DNA of 64,000 nt from JAJTFW01 sp046330075 (GTDB taxonomy: Bacteria; Bacteroidota; Bacteroidia; AKYH767-A; OLB10), in contig JAXLTL010000001.1 of assembly GCA_046330075.1 (NCBI GenBank), positions 434,001 through 498,000 on the forward strand, written 5' to 3'. Shown one piece after another: positions 1 to 8,813 of the stretch. The first letter of the stretch is position 1. Each line of letters begins with the position of its first letter. The notes beneath the pieces were generated by a model. It did no database searches and was not told the DNA's origin. It was given only the letters and a program-made list of their open reading frames with translations. The position numbers and the translations under genes are program-made.

Positions 1-308
1 CTCTGGGAGATAAAGTACTCAGTGCTAAAGGGGAATTCAGCATCAGTGCGTTACAGGTTGAAACAGCCGTTACCATAGCCGATCATAAGCTGCTCAAGGC
101 ACTTTCTGCCCGTACCGGTGGTGAAGTAGCCTATCCGGGTCAGGCCGGAGAAATTGTGAAGTTGATACGCTCCGGCGAAAACATGAAGAGCGTATCGTAC
201 TTGCATAAAAAACTGGAAGACCTGTTGAATGAGCCCTGGTTCTTTGTGTTGATCATCGTCTTTCTTTCGCTCGAGTGGTTTATCCGAAAGAGAGCAGGGT
301 CGTATTAA
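1..308 (+). CDS. C-terminal end of a large membrane protein (partial)
   Basis: An open frame enters from the left edge (first full codon at position 3) and stops at 306-308, giving about 101 residues. The tail is mostly soluble and ends in one strongly hydrophobic helix (PWFFVLIIVFLSLEWFIRK) followed by a short basic end. This end resembles large Bacteroidota membrane proteins whose bulk is a vWA or glutamine-amidotransferase-like extracytoplasmic part closed by a C-terminal anchor. That assignment is from memory of the family and is tentative, because only the end is visible. It converges on the SanA-like gene with 3 bp between the two stops. Confidence 0.6.
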   Translation, partial: LGDKVLSAKGEFSISALQVETAVTIADHKLLKALSARTGGEVAYPGQAGEIVKLIRSGENMKSVSYLHKKLEDLLNEPWFFVLIIVFLSLEWFIRKRAGSY

Positions 309-311
309 GTT

Positions 312-1010
312 TTATTTATAGGCCCCGGCAGGAAGATTTTCATTTCCTAAAAAATAAGGTTCCTGGTGAAATACAAACAAATCCAACATCGTCTTTGCCC
401 TGGCAAAGTATTCACGCATTCTTACTTTTAATGTGAAATCTTCCGGAGGATCCTGTGCATTGAAAGCAATGGCTTCGATGCCGTATTTACGTGCAATGTA
501 TACTGCCCGTTCATTGTGAAACTGCTGGGAAACGACGGTAAACTTTTTCAGCTTAAACACTTTCTTTCCACGGATAACAGAGTCGAAGGTGCGGAATCCG
601 GCGAAATCAAGAATGATGACAGAATCAGGAATCCCCATCCTGATGAGTTCTTTGCGCATCTCCCGCGGTTCATTGTAAGAGAAGAACCGGTTATCACCGC
701 TAAGTAATAGATATTGGATTTTTCCTGCGAAAAAAAGTGATTTAGCTGCATGTATACGATATTGAAAATAGGGATTTGGTTTCCCGGAGCTTAATAATCG
801 ACTGGTTCCCAGTACCAGCGCTACTTTGTTGGGTGGGACTTTGTTTAAATCATTGTACAAATATGGATGCGCACCATTTTCAACTGTTGCATTGCTTTGC
901 CAGATAAAAAGAGATACAGTCCCGAATAAGGTCAGCATGGTAATACCGATTACCAGACGAAATCGTTGGAAAAAACTTAAGATGGGCCGGTAAAATTGCT
1001 GAACCGTCAT
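312..1010 (-). CDS. SanA/YdcF-family (DUF218) membrane-anchored protein
   Basis: A 232-residue protein with one N-terminal transmembrane helix at about residues 18-40, followed by the DUF218 fold. Motifs visible are VALVLGTSRLLSSGKPNPYF near residue 63, then LLLSGDN, then a segment reading VVSQQFHNERAVYIARKYGI that matches the family's VTSxxHxxRA-type motif. The E. coli relatives SanA, YdcF and ElyC act in envelope integrity, and SanA affects vancomycin exclusion; the biochemical activity is poorly defined. It is transcribed alone between two + strand genes. Family call is firm; exact role is unknown. Confidence 0.85.
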   Translation of the reverse strand: MTVQQFYRPILSFFQRFRLVIGITMLTLFGTVSLFIWQSNATVENGAHPYLYNDLNKVPPNKVALVLGTSRLLSSGKPNPYFQYRIHAAKSLFFAGKIQYLLLSGDNRFFSYNEPREMRKELIRMGIPDSVIILDFAGFRTFDSVIRGKKVFKLKKFTVVSQQFHNERAVYIARKYGIEAIAFNAQDPPEDFTLKVRMREYFARAKTMLDLFVFHQEPYFLGNENLPAGAYK

Positions 1011-1244
1011 TGGTAATACAACGAGGTAATGAATTGAATATGTGTGCTGGTTATTAACTTCCGGAGTTTAAACGGAACCCGGATCCGTTTGATTCCACAA
1101 TATTAGTGTTTAAGGTGGGCTGATTTCAAATGAAAACGATGATTTATTCATCAATTGAAGGTTGTAAAAGTCAATTTTTACTTTGTATGGAGAATTCGGT
1201 GATTCGCGGACAACGGTTTAATACAGGATTGATATTTTAGTTGA

Positions 1245-3122
1245 ATGAAAAAGATCATTGGCCTGACAACCTTGATATTGTTCTCAGTTTGCTGCCGGGC
1301 TCAGCAGCCATACGTAACTTCAATTCCTTATATCAATTCCGGTTTGGTAAAGCCCGTGGTTATTACGCATTGTAATGACAGCCGTTTGTTTATTGTTGAG
1401 CAGGACGGACGCATCCGAATCATCATCAACGACACGCTCATGAGTACTCCCTTTCTGGATATTAATCCGCAGGTTCAAAGTCTGGGCACTGAGCAGGGAT
1501 TGTTGGGACTTGCTTTCGATCCGGATTTTCCATCCAACGGGTATTTTTATGTGAATTACATCAATAATCAGGGCAACACTACGCTTTCACGTTACTCAGT
1601 GGATCCGGCTGATTCCAACCAGGCGCTGGCGAACAGTGAAGTGATATTGAAAGTTATTTATCAGCCATACACAAATCACAATGGAGGTGACATTGAGTTC
1701 GGTCCGGATGGTTATCTCTATGTTCCGCTTGGAGACGGAGGTAGCGCATATGACCCTCAAAACAGAGCACAGAATCAAAAGGAATTACTTGGTAAGATTC
1801 TTAGATTGGATGTATCGCATGGTGATCAAATCCTGATTCCGCCGGATAACCCTCATGTGAATGATACCGCCTGGCTACCCGAAATCTGGTCGCTGGGGCT
1901 GCGGAATCCCTGGAAAACTTCGTTCGACCGTTTTACGAATGACTACTGGATTGGTGATGTAGGACAGGATGTTTGGGAAGAAATTGACTATGTGAAAGAC
2001 ATGCCGGCGAGCGGAGCGAATTTTGGCTGGCGTTGTTACGAAGCGACGCATCCGCATATAACCACTGGTTGCCAGCCTGCAGGCTACTATACTGCTCCTG
2101 TATATGAATATCAGCATGCCCTGGGAAACTGCAGCGTAACGGGTGGCTTGGTTTACCGGGGTGCAGCGTATGGAAACCTGTTCAGACACTATCTCTTTGC
2201 GGATTTTTGTATTCCTCAATTCCGCACTTTGAAAAAGCAAAATGATACCACTTTTGCGTATCTCGCTCATAGCTCGTGGACCGGCGCTGGGATATCAACA
2301 TTTGGTGAAGATGCCGCCGGAAATGTATATGTTGGTAATTTGTATAACGGACAAATTCGTAAGATAACGGATACAACTTCCTGCGCACCCGCTGCTTTTC
2401 TGGCTGAATCAGATACTCTGATTATCTGTGCACCTTCAGGTTTGCTGCGCACTCCTGCAGGAAATAATTTCAATTATTCGTGGATGTTGAACGGGAATAT
2501 CTTGCCGGATACCGGACATGTAATTCAGGTAATTCAAAATGGACTTTATGCAGTGCAGGTAACAAATCCGGTTACCGGATGCCAGGCAGAAGATTCGGTA
2601 TTCGTGATGTTGACACCCATAATTCCGGTAGTTACTGTATCAGGACTTGATACTTCGTATTGTTCATTTGATGCGCCGGTGAGTCTCACCGGTTCTCCTG
2701 CCGGAGGAGTGTTCTATGGCCAGGGTATATCTGCTAACCAGTTTTCACCGGCAATGGCAGGGGCCGGCCCTCATCTGATTCAGTATAACTATACCGGAAC
2801 CAACGGATGTGTTTTTAAAGAGATTTTATCCACCGTAGTTTCTGCTTGTTCGGCGATTAACGAAAACAGCACGGTCGTTCACCTCGAAATTTTTCCTAAT
2901 CCGACGGAAGGTATCGTTTCGTTAAAGTTAAAGGGTTCGGCTGCAGTTCAGAGTTCTGTAACGTTAATGGATATCTCCGGAAGGGTCTTCGACCTGGGAA
3001 CTATTGCTCTTGATCGGGGAGAAGTGACCACGATCGATATCAGTAATTTTCAGGCAGGCTTATATATCCTTACAATTAAAAATCAGCAAGGTGTTTCAAC
3101 AATGAAACTATTACGGCTTTGA
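1245..3122 (+). CDS. Secreted PQQ-dependent sugar dehydrogenase (Gdh/Hhip-like) with T9SS C-terminal domain
   Basis: The 625-residue protein starts with a signal peptide (MKKIIGLTTLILFSVCCRAQ, cut after Ala-Gln). Residues about 30-395 form a glucose/sorbosone dehydrogenase beta-propeller, shown by LFIVEQDGRIRI, GLLGLAFDPDF, NHNGGDIEFGPDGYLYVPLGDGG, LRNPWKTSFD and WEEIDYV. An Ig/PKD-like segment follows (about 400-535), then a type A T9SS sorting domain from IFPNPTEG to the end. Relatives oxidise aldoses with PQQ and Ca2+, but many Bacteroidota members have no known substrate. The protein is predicted to be exported to the cell surface. The stop overlaps the convergent neighbour by 12 bp. A TTACTTTG box lies at 1178-1185. 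Confidence 0.88.
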   Translation: MKKIIGLTTLILFSVCCRAQQPYVTSIPYINSGLVKPVVITHCNDSRLFIVEQDGRIRIIINDTLMSTPFLDINPQVQSLGTEQGLLGLAFDPDFPSNGYFYVNYINNQGNTTLSRYSVDPADSNQALANSEVILKVIYQPYTNHNGGDIEFGPDGYLYVPLGDGGSAYDPQNRAQNQKELLGKILRLDVSHGDQILIPPDNPHVNDTAWLPEIWSLGLRNPWKTSFDRFTNDYWIGDVGQDVWEEIDYVKDMPASGANFGWRCYEATHPHITTGCQPAGYYTAPVYEYQHALGNCSVTGGLVYRGAAYGNLFRHYLFADFCIPQFRTLKKQNDTTFAYLAHSSWTGAGISTFGEDAAGNVYVGNLYNGQIRKITDTTSCAPAAFLAESDTLIICAPSGLLRTPAGNNFNYSWMLNGNILPDTGHVIQVIQNGLYAVQVTNPVTGCQAEDSVFVMLTPIIPVVTVSGLDTSYCSFDAPVSLTGSPAGGVFYGQGISANQFSPAMAGAGPHLIQYNYTGTNGCVFKEILSTVVSACSAINENSTVVHLEIFPNPTEGIVSLKLKGSAAVQSSVTLMDISGRVFDLGTIALDRGEVTTIDISNFQAGLYILTIKNQQGVSTMKLLRL

Positions 3123-3647
3123 TTTGCTCTTAGTCAGAAAGTAGAACGCAAGTGCTCCACTGACCATGCAACCTAACCAGGGGAATAGCCGAAATTCGAA
3201 ATGATGCCAGACAGAATATTCCCGTACAATGTCCATCACCAGAAATATCGGCCCACTGAACACTAATTCAGGTACAGGTGGCAATCTTTTTCCTTGCTCA
3301 CCGTTTTCGCTGTGGTGTTGGAGGACTGGTTTTAACTTTTTAGAAAATAAAACCGAGGTCAACAGTGTTCCGGCTATAAACCATCTGTTGAGTGAATAGA
3401 GCGAAATCAACGTTAACCATATCCTGCTGTCAGGACCTTTCCTGAACCGGGGCCTAATTCCTGTAATGCACCAGCCGATGACTCCGAAAACCGATATTAA
3501 ACTAACAACCGAAGCGGTGATGCGAAAGATCATAGCATAATTTGCAGAATAGGTAAATACACCACAAAGCAATGTAAATATACTGTATATCAGTATTTTG
3601 TCGCTATTGGATACGCGGACTGCCCAAGGGTTGGATGGATCAGGCAT
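3111..3647 (-). CDS. Hypothetical multi-pass membrane protein
   Basis: A 178-residue protein with four or five hydrophobic segments (about residues 15-40, 44-65, 85-105, 120-140 and 155-172) and short basic loops. I recognise no family. The frame is continuous and overlaps the convergent sugar dehydrogenase by only 12 bp, which is normal for real convergent pairs. The N-terminus (MPDPSNPWAVRVSNSD) is hydrophilic, so the start is not embedded in a helix. Function unknown. Confidence 0.65.
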   Translation of the reverse strand: MPDPSNPWAVRVSNSDKILIYSIFTLLCGVFTYSANYAMIFRITASVVSLISVFGVIGWCITGIRPRFRKGPDSRIWLTLISLYSLNRWFIAGTLLTSVLFSKKLKPVLQHHSENGEQGKRLPPVPELVFSGPIFLVMDIVREYSVWHHFEFRLFPWLGCMVSGALAFYFLTKSKSKP

Positions 3648-3732
3648 TATTAACAGTTACGGTATTTCGTATTAAATTTTAACTATATTTCCGCCCGATC
3701 TACGACTAATTTCTTACTCAATCAGAGTTGAT

Positions 3733-4809
3733 ATGGCGACTGCAAAGAACAAAAAAGCAGCGGCGAATAAAAAATCTCCCGCAAAACCGGCAGCTAAAAA
3801 AGCAAAGGCCGTGAAGGCGGTAGCAAAAAAGGCAGCGAAAACTCCAGCGAAGAAGGCGGTAAAAGTATCTTCAAAAAAATCAGCACCAGCAGCGAAAAAG
3901 TCTGCGGTAAAAAAATCGCCTGCTAAAACTGTTGCTGCCAAACCAACCAGGCCAAAGTCGTCAGGCAAGACTGTTGTTTCCAAAGCATCCAAAGCTTCAC
4001 CGGTGGCTGCGAAGGCTAAGCCTGCATCAAAACAAACCGATCTTAAAACAGCGAAAAAACCGGATGTAACTTCTAAGAAGCCAGAAGTAAAAGCGAAACC
4101 GGTTGCAGAGAAGTCGTCAAAACCAGAGAAGAAAAGTGGATTTACAGCTCCTGTTACGCAGGCACCAAAGAAAGGGAAAGATGTAAAAACGGTTGCTCCG
4201 AAACCTGAAAAACCCGGGAAACCTTCAAAATCGAAGAAAAAGGAGGATGAGGAAGATGGAGAAGAAGGTCCTGATCCATTACATCTGAAAGCAGATAAAG
4301 TAATTAAGGAACTGGAAGAAATCATGGATCTGACCAAGATGCGTCCGCGAATTCAGGCTGGAACATCTCCTAAACAGACCATTGTGAAACCTGCGCATCC
4401 TCCACTCAAATTAATAGAGCCTTCAAACACGCTGAAAGAGAAGTTTCAGTTAGAGTTTGAATTCCGCTCATCTCCCAAAATTCTTTTTACCTCGCTTAGT
4501 GATTCGAGCGGATTGGCCGGGTGGTTTGCCGATGAGGTGAAAACAAAGGATGATCTGTATACTTTTATCTGGGAAGGAGGGGAGTCGTATGCCCGGTTAG
4601 TAGCAATACGCGAATTACAGCTTGTCCGTTTTCAGTGGCTCGATGATACAGATGGAACGTATTTTCAGTTTGAAATCAAAGAAGACGATATCACCTCTGA
4701 CATTGCACTGGTCATTACCGATTTCGCAAATCCGGGAGAAAAGGATTCCAGCATCAAATTGTGGGAATCACAGGTTCAGAATCTCAGAATGTTATTGGGA
4801 AGTCTCTGA
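3733..4809 (+). CDS. Histone-H1-like Lys/Ala-rich protein fused to a START-like domain
   Basis: The 358-residue protein has two parts. Residues 1 to about 165 are almost only Lys, Ala, Pro, Val, Ser and Thr, with repeated AKKA/AAKK/PAKK units like histone H1 tails and bacterial Hc1/HctB-type DNA-binding proteins. A short acidic patch (EDEEDGEEGPD, about 170-182) and a linker follow. Residues 237-357 match the START-like (SRPBCC) domain of Bacteroidota: FELEFEFRSSPKILF is visible as FQLEFEFRSSPKILF, then GLAGWFADEVK, TFIWEGGE and VRFQWLDDTDGTYF. That domain is usually a stand-alone protein of about 130 residues. The basic part suggests nucleoid binding; the START part suggests a hydrophobic ligand. 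A -7-like TATATTTC lies at 3684-3691. Confidence 0.85.
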   Translation: MATAKNKKAAANKKSPAKPAAKKAKAVKAVAKKAAKTPAKKAVKVSSKKSAPAAKKSAVKKSPAKTVAAKPTRPKSSGKTVVSKASKASPVAAKAKPASKQTDLKTAKKPDVTSKKPEVKAKPVAEKSSKPEKKSGFTAPVTQAPKKGKDVKTVAPKPEKPGKPSKSKKKEDEEDGEEGPDPLHLKADKVIKELEEIMDLTKMRPRIQAGTSPKQTIVKPAHPPLKLIEPSNTLKEKFQLEFEFRSSPKILFTSLSDSSGLAGWFADEVKTKDDLYTFIWEGGESYARLVAIRELQLVRFQWLDDTDGTYFQFEIKEDDITSDIALVITDFANPGEKDSSIKLWESQVQNLRMLLGSL

Positions 4810-5421
4810 TTTACCATCTCGACTGCTGCAAAGGAGTTGCGTCAGTTCAAAGAATCGTATTACATGGTCTGATAAACCGTTTAAATCTTCCAGCGGAATT
4901 CTTTTCATCAGCTTTAAAAAACCGCGTTGTCTGATTTCCCCCAGCAGTTGATGGATCTCTTGAACCGATTCGGGTTGTACATAATTCTCGCGCTCGAAGT
5001 GATGTACCCAGGGGTCGGTATGTATTCCGAAATAAAAACTTTCAGTAATCAGCAATTCCGCTTTGGATGCGATAGCCGGCAGGTATTGCTCCAGGTACTT
5101 CCCCGAAAGCTGTAAGGTGATGCTGATGCCTTGTGTCCACCAGCAAAATGTCCGTATGGCGAATACATCGCTTTTAGTGAAATAGCGCGGATAGTCGAGT
5201 ACCAACCATGGATAACCCAGATAGTTTTCACCACGACTTACCTTGGGTACAATTGAAACCACTTCTTCCGGAAAAACGCCTGACTGTCGCTGATTTCCTG
5301 ATTCCAGGGTTTGGCCGGTATTTTCCAGCAGTTGAAATAATTTTTTTTCAAGCGACCTTTTCGCCTTGAATATCTGCGGTGAATGCAGCAATTCCTTCTC
5401 TTCTTCCGACAATATATCCAT
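4792..5421 (-). CDS. Conserved hypothetical protein
   Basis: A 209-residue soluble protein, rich in aromatic residues, with no signal peptide or transmembrane helix. Distinctive segments are YLGYPWLVLDYPRYF, AIRTFCWWTQGISITLQLSG, and FGIHTDPWVHHF. I recall proteins of this type as Bacteroidota-restricted and uncharacterised, but this is weak recognition. It overlaps the 3' end of the START-fusion gene by 18 bp in convergent arrangement, and is divergent from the LptF/LptG gene, whose promoter sits in the 55-bp gap. Function unknown. Confidence 0.7.
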   Translation of the reverse strand: MDILSEEEKELLHSPQIFKAKRSLEKKLFQLLENTGQTLESGNQRQSGVFPEEVVSIVPKVSRGENYLGYPWLVLDYPRYFTKSDVFAIRTFCWWTQGISITLQLSGKYLEQYLPAIASKAELLITESFYFGIHTDPWVHHFERENYVQPESVQEIHQLLGEIRQRGFLKLMKRIPLEDLNGLSDHVIRFFELTQLLCSSRDGKSETSQ

Positions 5422-5451
5422 ACTACTTTACGCTATTCTCCAAACTTAGGG

Positions 5452-5459
5452 TATTTTTG
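5452..5459 (+). promoter_or_regulatory. Bacteroidota -7 box upstream of the LptF/LptG permease gene
   Basis: TATTTTTG matches the TAnnTTTG consensus and lies 17 nt before the GTG start at 5477. No clear -33 element was seen. Confidence 0.55.
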
Positions 5460-5476
5460 CATTTCATATTGAAGAA

Positions 5477-6904
5477 GTGAAAAAACTGCATGCACTGGTA
5501 TTGAAGTCGTTCATTGGTCCGTTTTTACTGACCTTCTTCATCGCATTGTTCGTTTTGCTGATGCAGTTTTTGTGGAAATATATCGATGACCTGGTCGGTA
5601 AAGGGTTAGATGGGTCGGTGATCGCCGAATTACTCTTTTATACCTCTGCTACCTTGGTCCCGATGGCACTTCCGCTCGCCATCCTGGTATCTTCCATCAT
5701 GACCTTTGGCAATCTGGCAGAACATTTTGAACTGACAGCGGCCAAAGCATCCGGAATTTCATTGCAGAGGATTATGTTACCCTTATTGGTCACTGCGGTG
5801 CTGATCTCATCGCTGGCCTTTTTCTTTTCTAATAACGTACTTCCCTATACCAATCTGAAGATGGGCTCGCTGCTGTATGATATCCGGCAGCAGAAGCCGG
5901 CATTGTCTATCCGCGAAGGCGTCTTTTACAATGGAATAGATGGGTATAGCATCAAAGTCGGAGATAAAGACAAAGACGGTAAAACCATTTATAAAGTCAT
6001 GATCTATGACCATACCGGTGGCATGGGTAACCGGAAAGTGGTGATGGCCGATAAGGGGACGATGGAGTCAACACCTGATCAGAAATACCTCGTGCTGACT
6101 CTTTACAATGGTAACAGTTATGAAGAGCAAAGCAAGAACCGCAATGGTGGTGATTCACATCCCCTGATGCGTAATTCTTTTAAGGAATATGTGATCCGTT
6201 TTGATTTGTCGCAGTTTAAACTCACCCGTACCAATGAAGACCTTTTCAAAGGAAATCACCAGATGTTAAACCTGACACAGCTTAACCTTATGGTGGATAG
6301 TATGAATATTGAAACGATCCGAAAGCAGAATATGATGGTTGCCAATATGCGACCTTATTTTCTGTTCTTGCGATCGTCGCTGGATTTTGACCGTCAGCTG
6401 AAATCATCTTCCTCCATCAGTATACATGACAGTATTCTCCCGGCTTCCTATCCGGTTCAATATGATAATGCTTTGAATCAGGCAAGAGGAATGCAATCTT
6501 ATTTGACAAATCAGGCCGATGAAAGAGAAACGCGCCAATATCACCTGGCCAAGTTTAAGGTGGAGTGGCATCGTAAACTGACCCTTTCAGCAGCCTGTTT
6601 TATTCTTTTTCTCATCGGGGCCCCATTGGGAGCGATTATCCGCAAAGGCGGACTGGGCATGCCGTTAGTGGTGTCTATTTTGTTTTTCCTCGCCTACCAT
6701 GTTACCAGTATTACCGGCGAAAAATTCGCCAAGGAAAGTATTATCCCGGCCTGGAGGGGAATGTGGTTATCTTCTGCGATTTTGCTGCCCATTGGAGTTT
6801 TTCTTATTTATAAAGCAACGCATGATTCCGTTATTTTTGACAGGGAAGCCTACATAGCTTTCTTTAAAAAATTAGTTAAACCATTCAATAAATCAGACAG
6901 GTGA
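5477..6904 (+). CDS. LptF/LptG (YjgP/YjgQ) family lipopolysaccharide-export permease
   Basis: The 475-residue protein has the LptF/LptG layout: three N-terminal transmembrane helices (about residues 8-35, 50-75 and 95-118), a large periplasmic beta-jellyroll insert (about 120-365), and three C-terminal helices (about 370-460). Conserved points are the N-terminal LVLKSFIGPFLLTFF and the C-terminal FLIGAPLGAIIRKGGLG. These permeases work with the LptB ATPase to pull LPS from the inner membrane to the Lpt bridge. The start is GTG; a -7 box is 17 nt upstream and there is no internal ATG near the start. The stop overlaps the next gene by 4 bp (GTGA), so the two are translationally coupled. Confidence 0.9.
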   Translation: MKKLHALVLKSFIGPFLLTFFIALFVLLMQFLWKYIDDLVGKGLDGSVIAELLFYTSATLVPMALPLAILVSSIMTFGNLAEHFELTAAKASGISLQRIMLPLLVTAVLISSLAFFFSNNVLPYTNLKMGSLLYDIRQQKPALSIREGVFYNGIDGYSIKVGDKDKDGKTIYKVMIYDHTGGMGNRKVVMADKGTMESTPDQKYLVLTLYNGNSYEEQSKNRNGGDSHPLMRNSFKEYVIRFDLSQFKLTRTNEDLFKGNHQMLNLTQLNLMVDSMNIETIRKQNMMVANMRPYFLFLRSSLDFDRQLKSSSSISIHDSILPASYPVQYDNALNQARGMQSYLTNQADERETRQYHLAKFKVEWHRKLTLSAACFILFLIGAPLGAIIRKGGLGMPLVVSILFFLAYHVTSITGEKFAKESIIPAWRGMWLSSAILLPIGVFLIYKATHDSVIFDREAYIAFFKKLVKPFNKSDR

Positions 6905-8106
6905 GGATTCTTCAATTATGCATCCGGGTTCCATACCCTCCCGTAGATGGGGGAAGTATCGCCATGTACAATCTTCAGAAATCCCTGCATCACAATGGTG
7001 CCGTTCTGAAGGTGCTTTCATTCAATACCATCAAGCAGCTGGCTGACATCAATAGTCTGGATCAGGACTACCGCGAAATGACGCGAATTGAAGGGATTTA
7101 TCTTGATAACCGGATCAAGCCGTTTGCAGCACTGTTCAACATTTTTACTGGGGAATCTTATCACATTATCCGTTTTATAAGGCGCGATTTTGAGGAAGCA
7201 CTTGTCCGTATTCTGAAGGAAGAATCCTTCGATATCATTCAACTGGAAAGCCTCTATATGATTCCCTACATGGAGGCAATACGTAAGCATTCCAAGGCCA
7301 AAGTTGTGCTGCGCACACACAATATTGAACACCTGATCTGGCAGCGCCTTGCGGATGCCTGCCGGAATCCTGTGCGTCGCTGGTATCTGAACCTACTTTC
7401 AGAGCGCCTGCGGCATTATGAACAATGGTCATTGAACCGCGTAGATGCCATCGCCGCCATGACTCCGGAAGATGATAAGACGTTGAAGGAGCTGGGTGCC
7501 GAAGTTCCTACCTGCATTGCACCGGTGGGGGTGAATATGGATGATTACATTGTGCATAGCCAACCCGACACCAAAGTGGTTTTTCACATTGGAGCGATGG
7601 ACTGGATGCCCAATCAGGAAGGGATACATTGGTTCCTGAATGAGGTTTGGCCAAAAGTGCTGACCAAAGTGCCGGATGGACGACTCAGACTTGCCGGTAA
7701 GAAAATGCCCGATTACATCAAAGCTTACGCCTCTTCTTCAGTAGAGGTAAATGATTTTGTGGAAGATGGTAAAGGTTTCATTGGTCAAGGTGGAATCATG
7801 ATTGTTCCGTTGTTCAGCGGAAGCGGCATGCGCGTAAAGATTGTAGAAGGAATGGCAATGGGTAAGGCCATTCTCAGTACTTCCATCGGCGCAGAAGGAA
7901 TCGGAGGGAAGGAAGGTCAGGAATACCTGATCGCCAACGATGCGAATACCTTTACCGAAAAAGTCATCTACCTCCTGACGCATCCGGAAGTTCAACATGA
8001 ACTGGGCCGTAATGCCAGAAAGTATGCGGAGAACACTTTCGGTAACAATGCGATTGGTGCCCGTTTGATTGCATTTTATGAATATCTTCAAACTGTTGAA
8101 GATTAA
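6901..8106 (+). CDS. Glycosyltransferase family 4 protein
   Basis: The 401-residue protein has a GT-B fold. The N-terminal donor-side motif is RILQLCIRVPYPPVDGGSIA, and the C-terminal nucleotide-sugar site contains GSGMRVKIVEGMAMGKAIL with the E-x7-E type spacing and the later GAEGI. Such enzymes transfer a sugar from a nucleotide-sugar donor and retain the anomeric configuration. Translational coupling to an LPS-export permease suggests a role in LPS or surface glycan assembly, but the substrate cannot be read from sequence. The start is GTG at 6901 inside the stop of the upstream gene. Confidence 0.88.
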   Translation: MRILQLCIRVPYPPVDGGSIAMYNLQKSLHHNGAVLKVLSFNTIKQLADINSLDQDYREMTRIEGIYLDNRIKPFAALFNIFTGESYHIIRFIRRDFEEALVRILKEESFDIIQLESLYMIPYMEAIRKHSKAKVVLRTHNIEHLIWQRLADACRNPVRRWYLNLLSERLRHYEQWSLNRVDAIAAMTPEDDKTLKELGAEVPTCIAPVGVNMDDYIVHSQPDTKVVFHIGAMDWMPNQEGIHWFLNEVWPKVLTKVPDGRLRLAGKKMPDYIKAYASSSVEVNDFVEDGKGFIGQGGIMIVPLFSGSGMRVKIVEGMAMGKAILSTSIGAEGIGGKEGQEYLIANDANTFTEKVIYLLTHPEVQHELGRNARKYAENTFGNNAIGARLIAFYEYLQTVED

Positions 8107-8268
8107 TTATTTAGTTTGATTTTCAGGGAAGGAATGCCTTGTCGCATTAAACGTCTCAATTGACTTTGTATTTAGCTGATTAACAAGTTAATATATAATA
8201 CGCCGGAGATTTGAACAGCTGGTTGTTACATTTTTGAAGTTTTACGTGTTTTCGATTGATTTTTTACG

Positions 8269-8276
8269 TAATATTG
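8269..8276 (+). promoter_or_regulatory. -7 box of rplS
   Basis: TAATATTG is a near match to TAnnTTTG, 31 nt before the rplS ATG. The 200-bp gap upstream is AT-rich and holds no gene. Confidence 0.45.
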
Positions 8277-8307
8277 CAGCCCCAATTTCCGGGTAATACG
8301 AACAATC

Positions 8308-8670
8308 ATGGACTTACTTAAAGTAGCTCAAGAGCAGCTCATCGAAAAGAAACAGTGGCCTGAATTCAAGTCTGGCGATACCATTACTGTTTACTATAAA
8401 ATTATTGAAGGTAACAAGGAGCGTGAACAGCAGTTCCAGGGTGTAGTATTACAACGCCGAGGTGCTGGTCTTACCGAGACGTTTACCATTCGCAAAATTT
8501 CCGGTGGTGTAGGCGTTGAGCGTATCTTCCCGATCAACAGCCCTAAGCTGACCCGTATCGATGTAAATAAGCGCGGTAAAGTACGTCGTGCACGTATTTT
8601 CTACCTCCGCGATATGATAGGCAAAAATGCCCGCATCGAAGAGAAAAAAGTGAATACTGCGAAAGCCTGA
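8308..8670 (+). CDS. rplS: 50S ribosomal protein L19
   Basis: A 120-residue protein matching L19 along its whole length: FKSGDTITVYYKIIEGNKER, QFQGVVLQRRGAGLTETFTI, RKISGGVGVERIFPINSP and the basic RGKVRRARIFYLRD. L19 sits at the 30S-50S interface of the ribosome. Length is normal for Bacteroidota, which carry a short Lys-rich C-terminal extension. It is transcribed as a single gene with its own -7 box and a strong terminator at 8691-8718. In many bacteria rplS follows rpsP-rimM-trmD; that order is absent here, as is common in this phylum. Confidence 0.98.
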   Translation: MDLLKVAQEQLIEKKQWPEFKSGDTITVYYKIIEGNKEREQQFQGVVLQRRGAGLTETFTIRKISGGVGVERIFPINSPKLTRIDVNKRGKVRRARIFYLRDMIGKNARIEEKKVNTAKA

Positions 8671-8690
8671 TTTCGCTTGAATATCCCAAG

Positions 8691-8718
8691 AGGCCATCGG
8701 ATTCCGGTGGCCTTTTTA
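8691..8718 (+). terminator. Rho-independent terminator of rplS
   Basis: AGGCCATCGG and CCGGTGGCCT pair over 10 bp with one wobble around an ATT loop, followed by TTTTATTTT. Confidence 0.85.
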
Positions 8719-8813
8719 TTTTATCCGCCGGTAAATAGTTTTTAAAACCGGAATGGTGAATAAAGCCCCGTTTGTTCATGTGAACCTAACCGTGAAAAGC
8801 CTAACTTAGAATC

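Noticed and set aside
3714..4337. A 207-codon - strand frame opposite the Lys/Ala-rich region
   Set aside because: Its Phe, Ala and Ser-rich product is the mirror of AAA/GCN codons of the real + strand gene; it has no start context and no domain.
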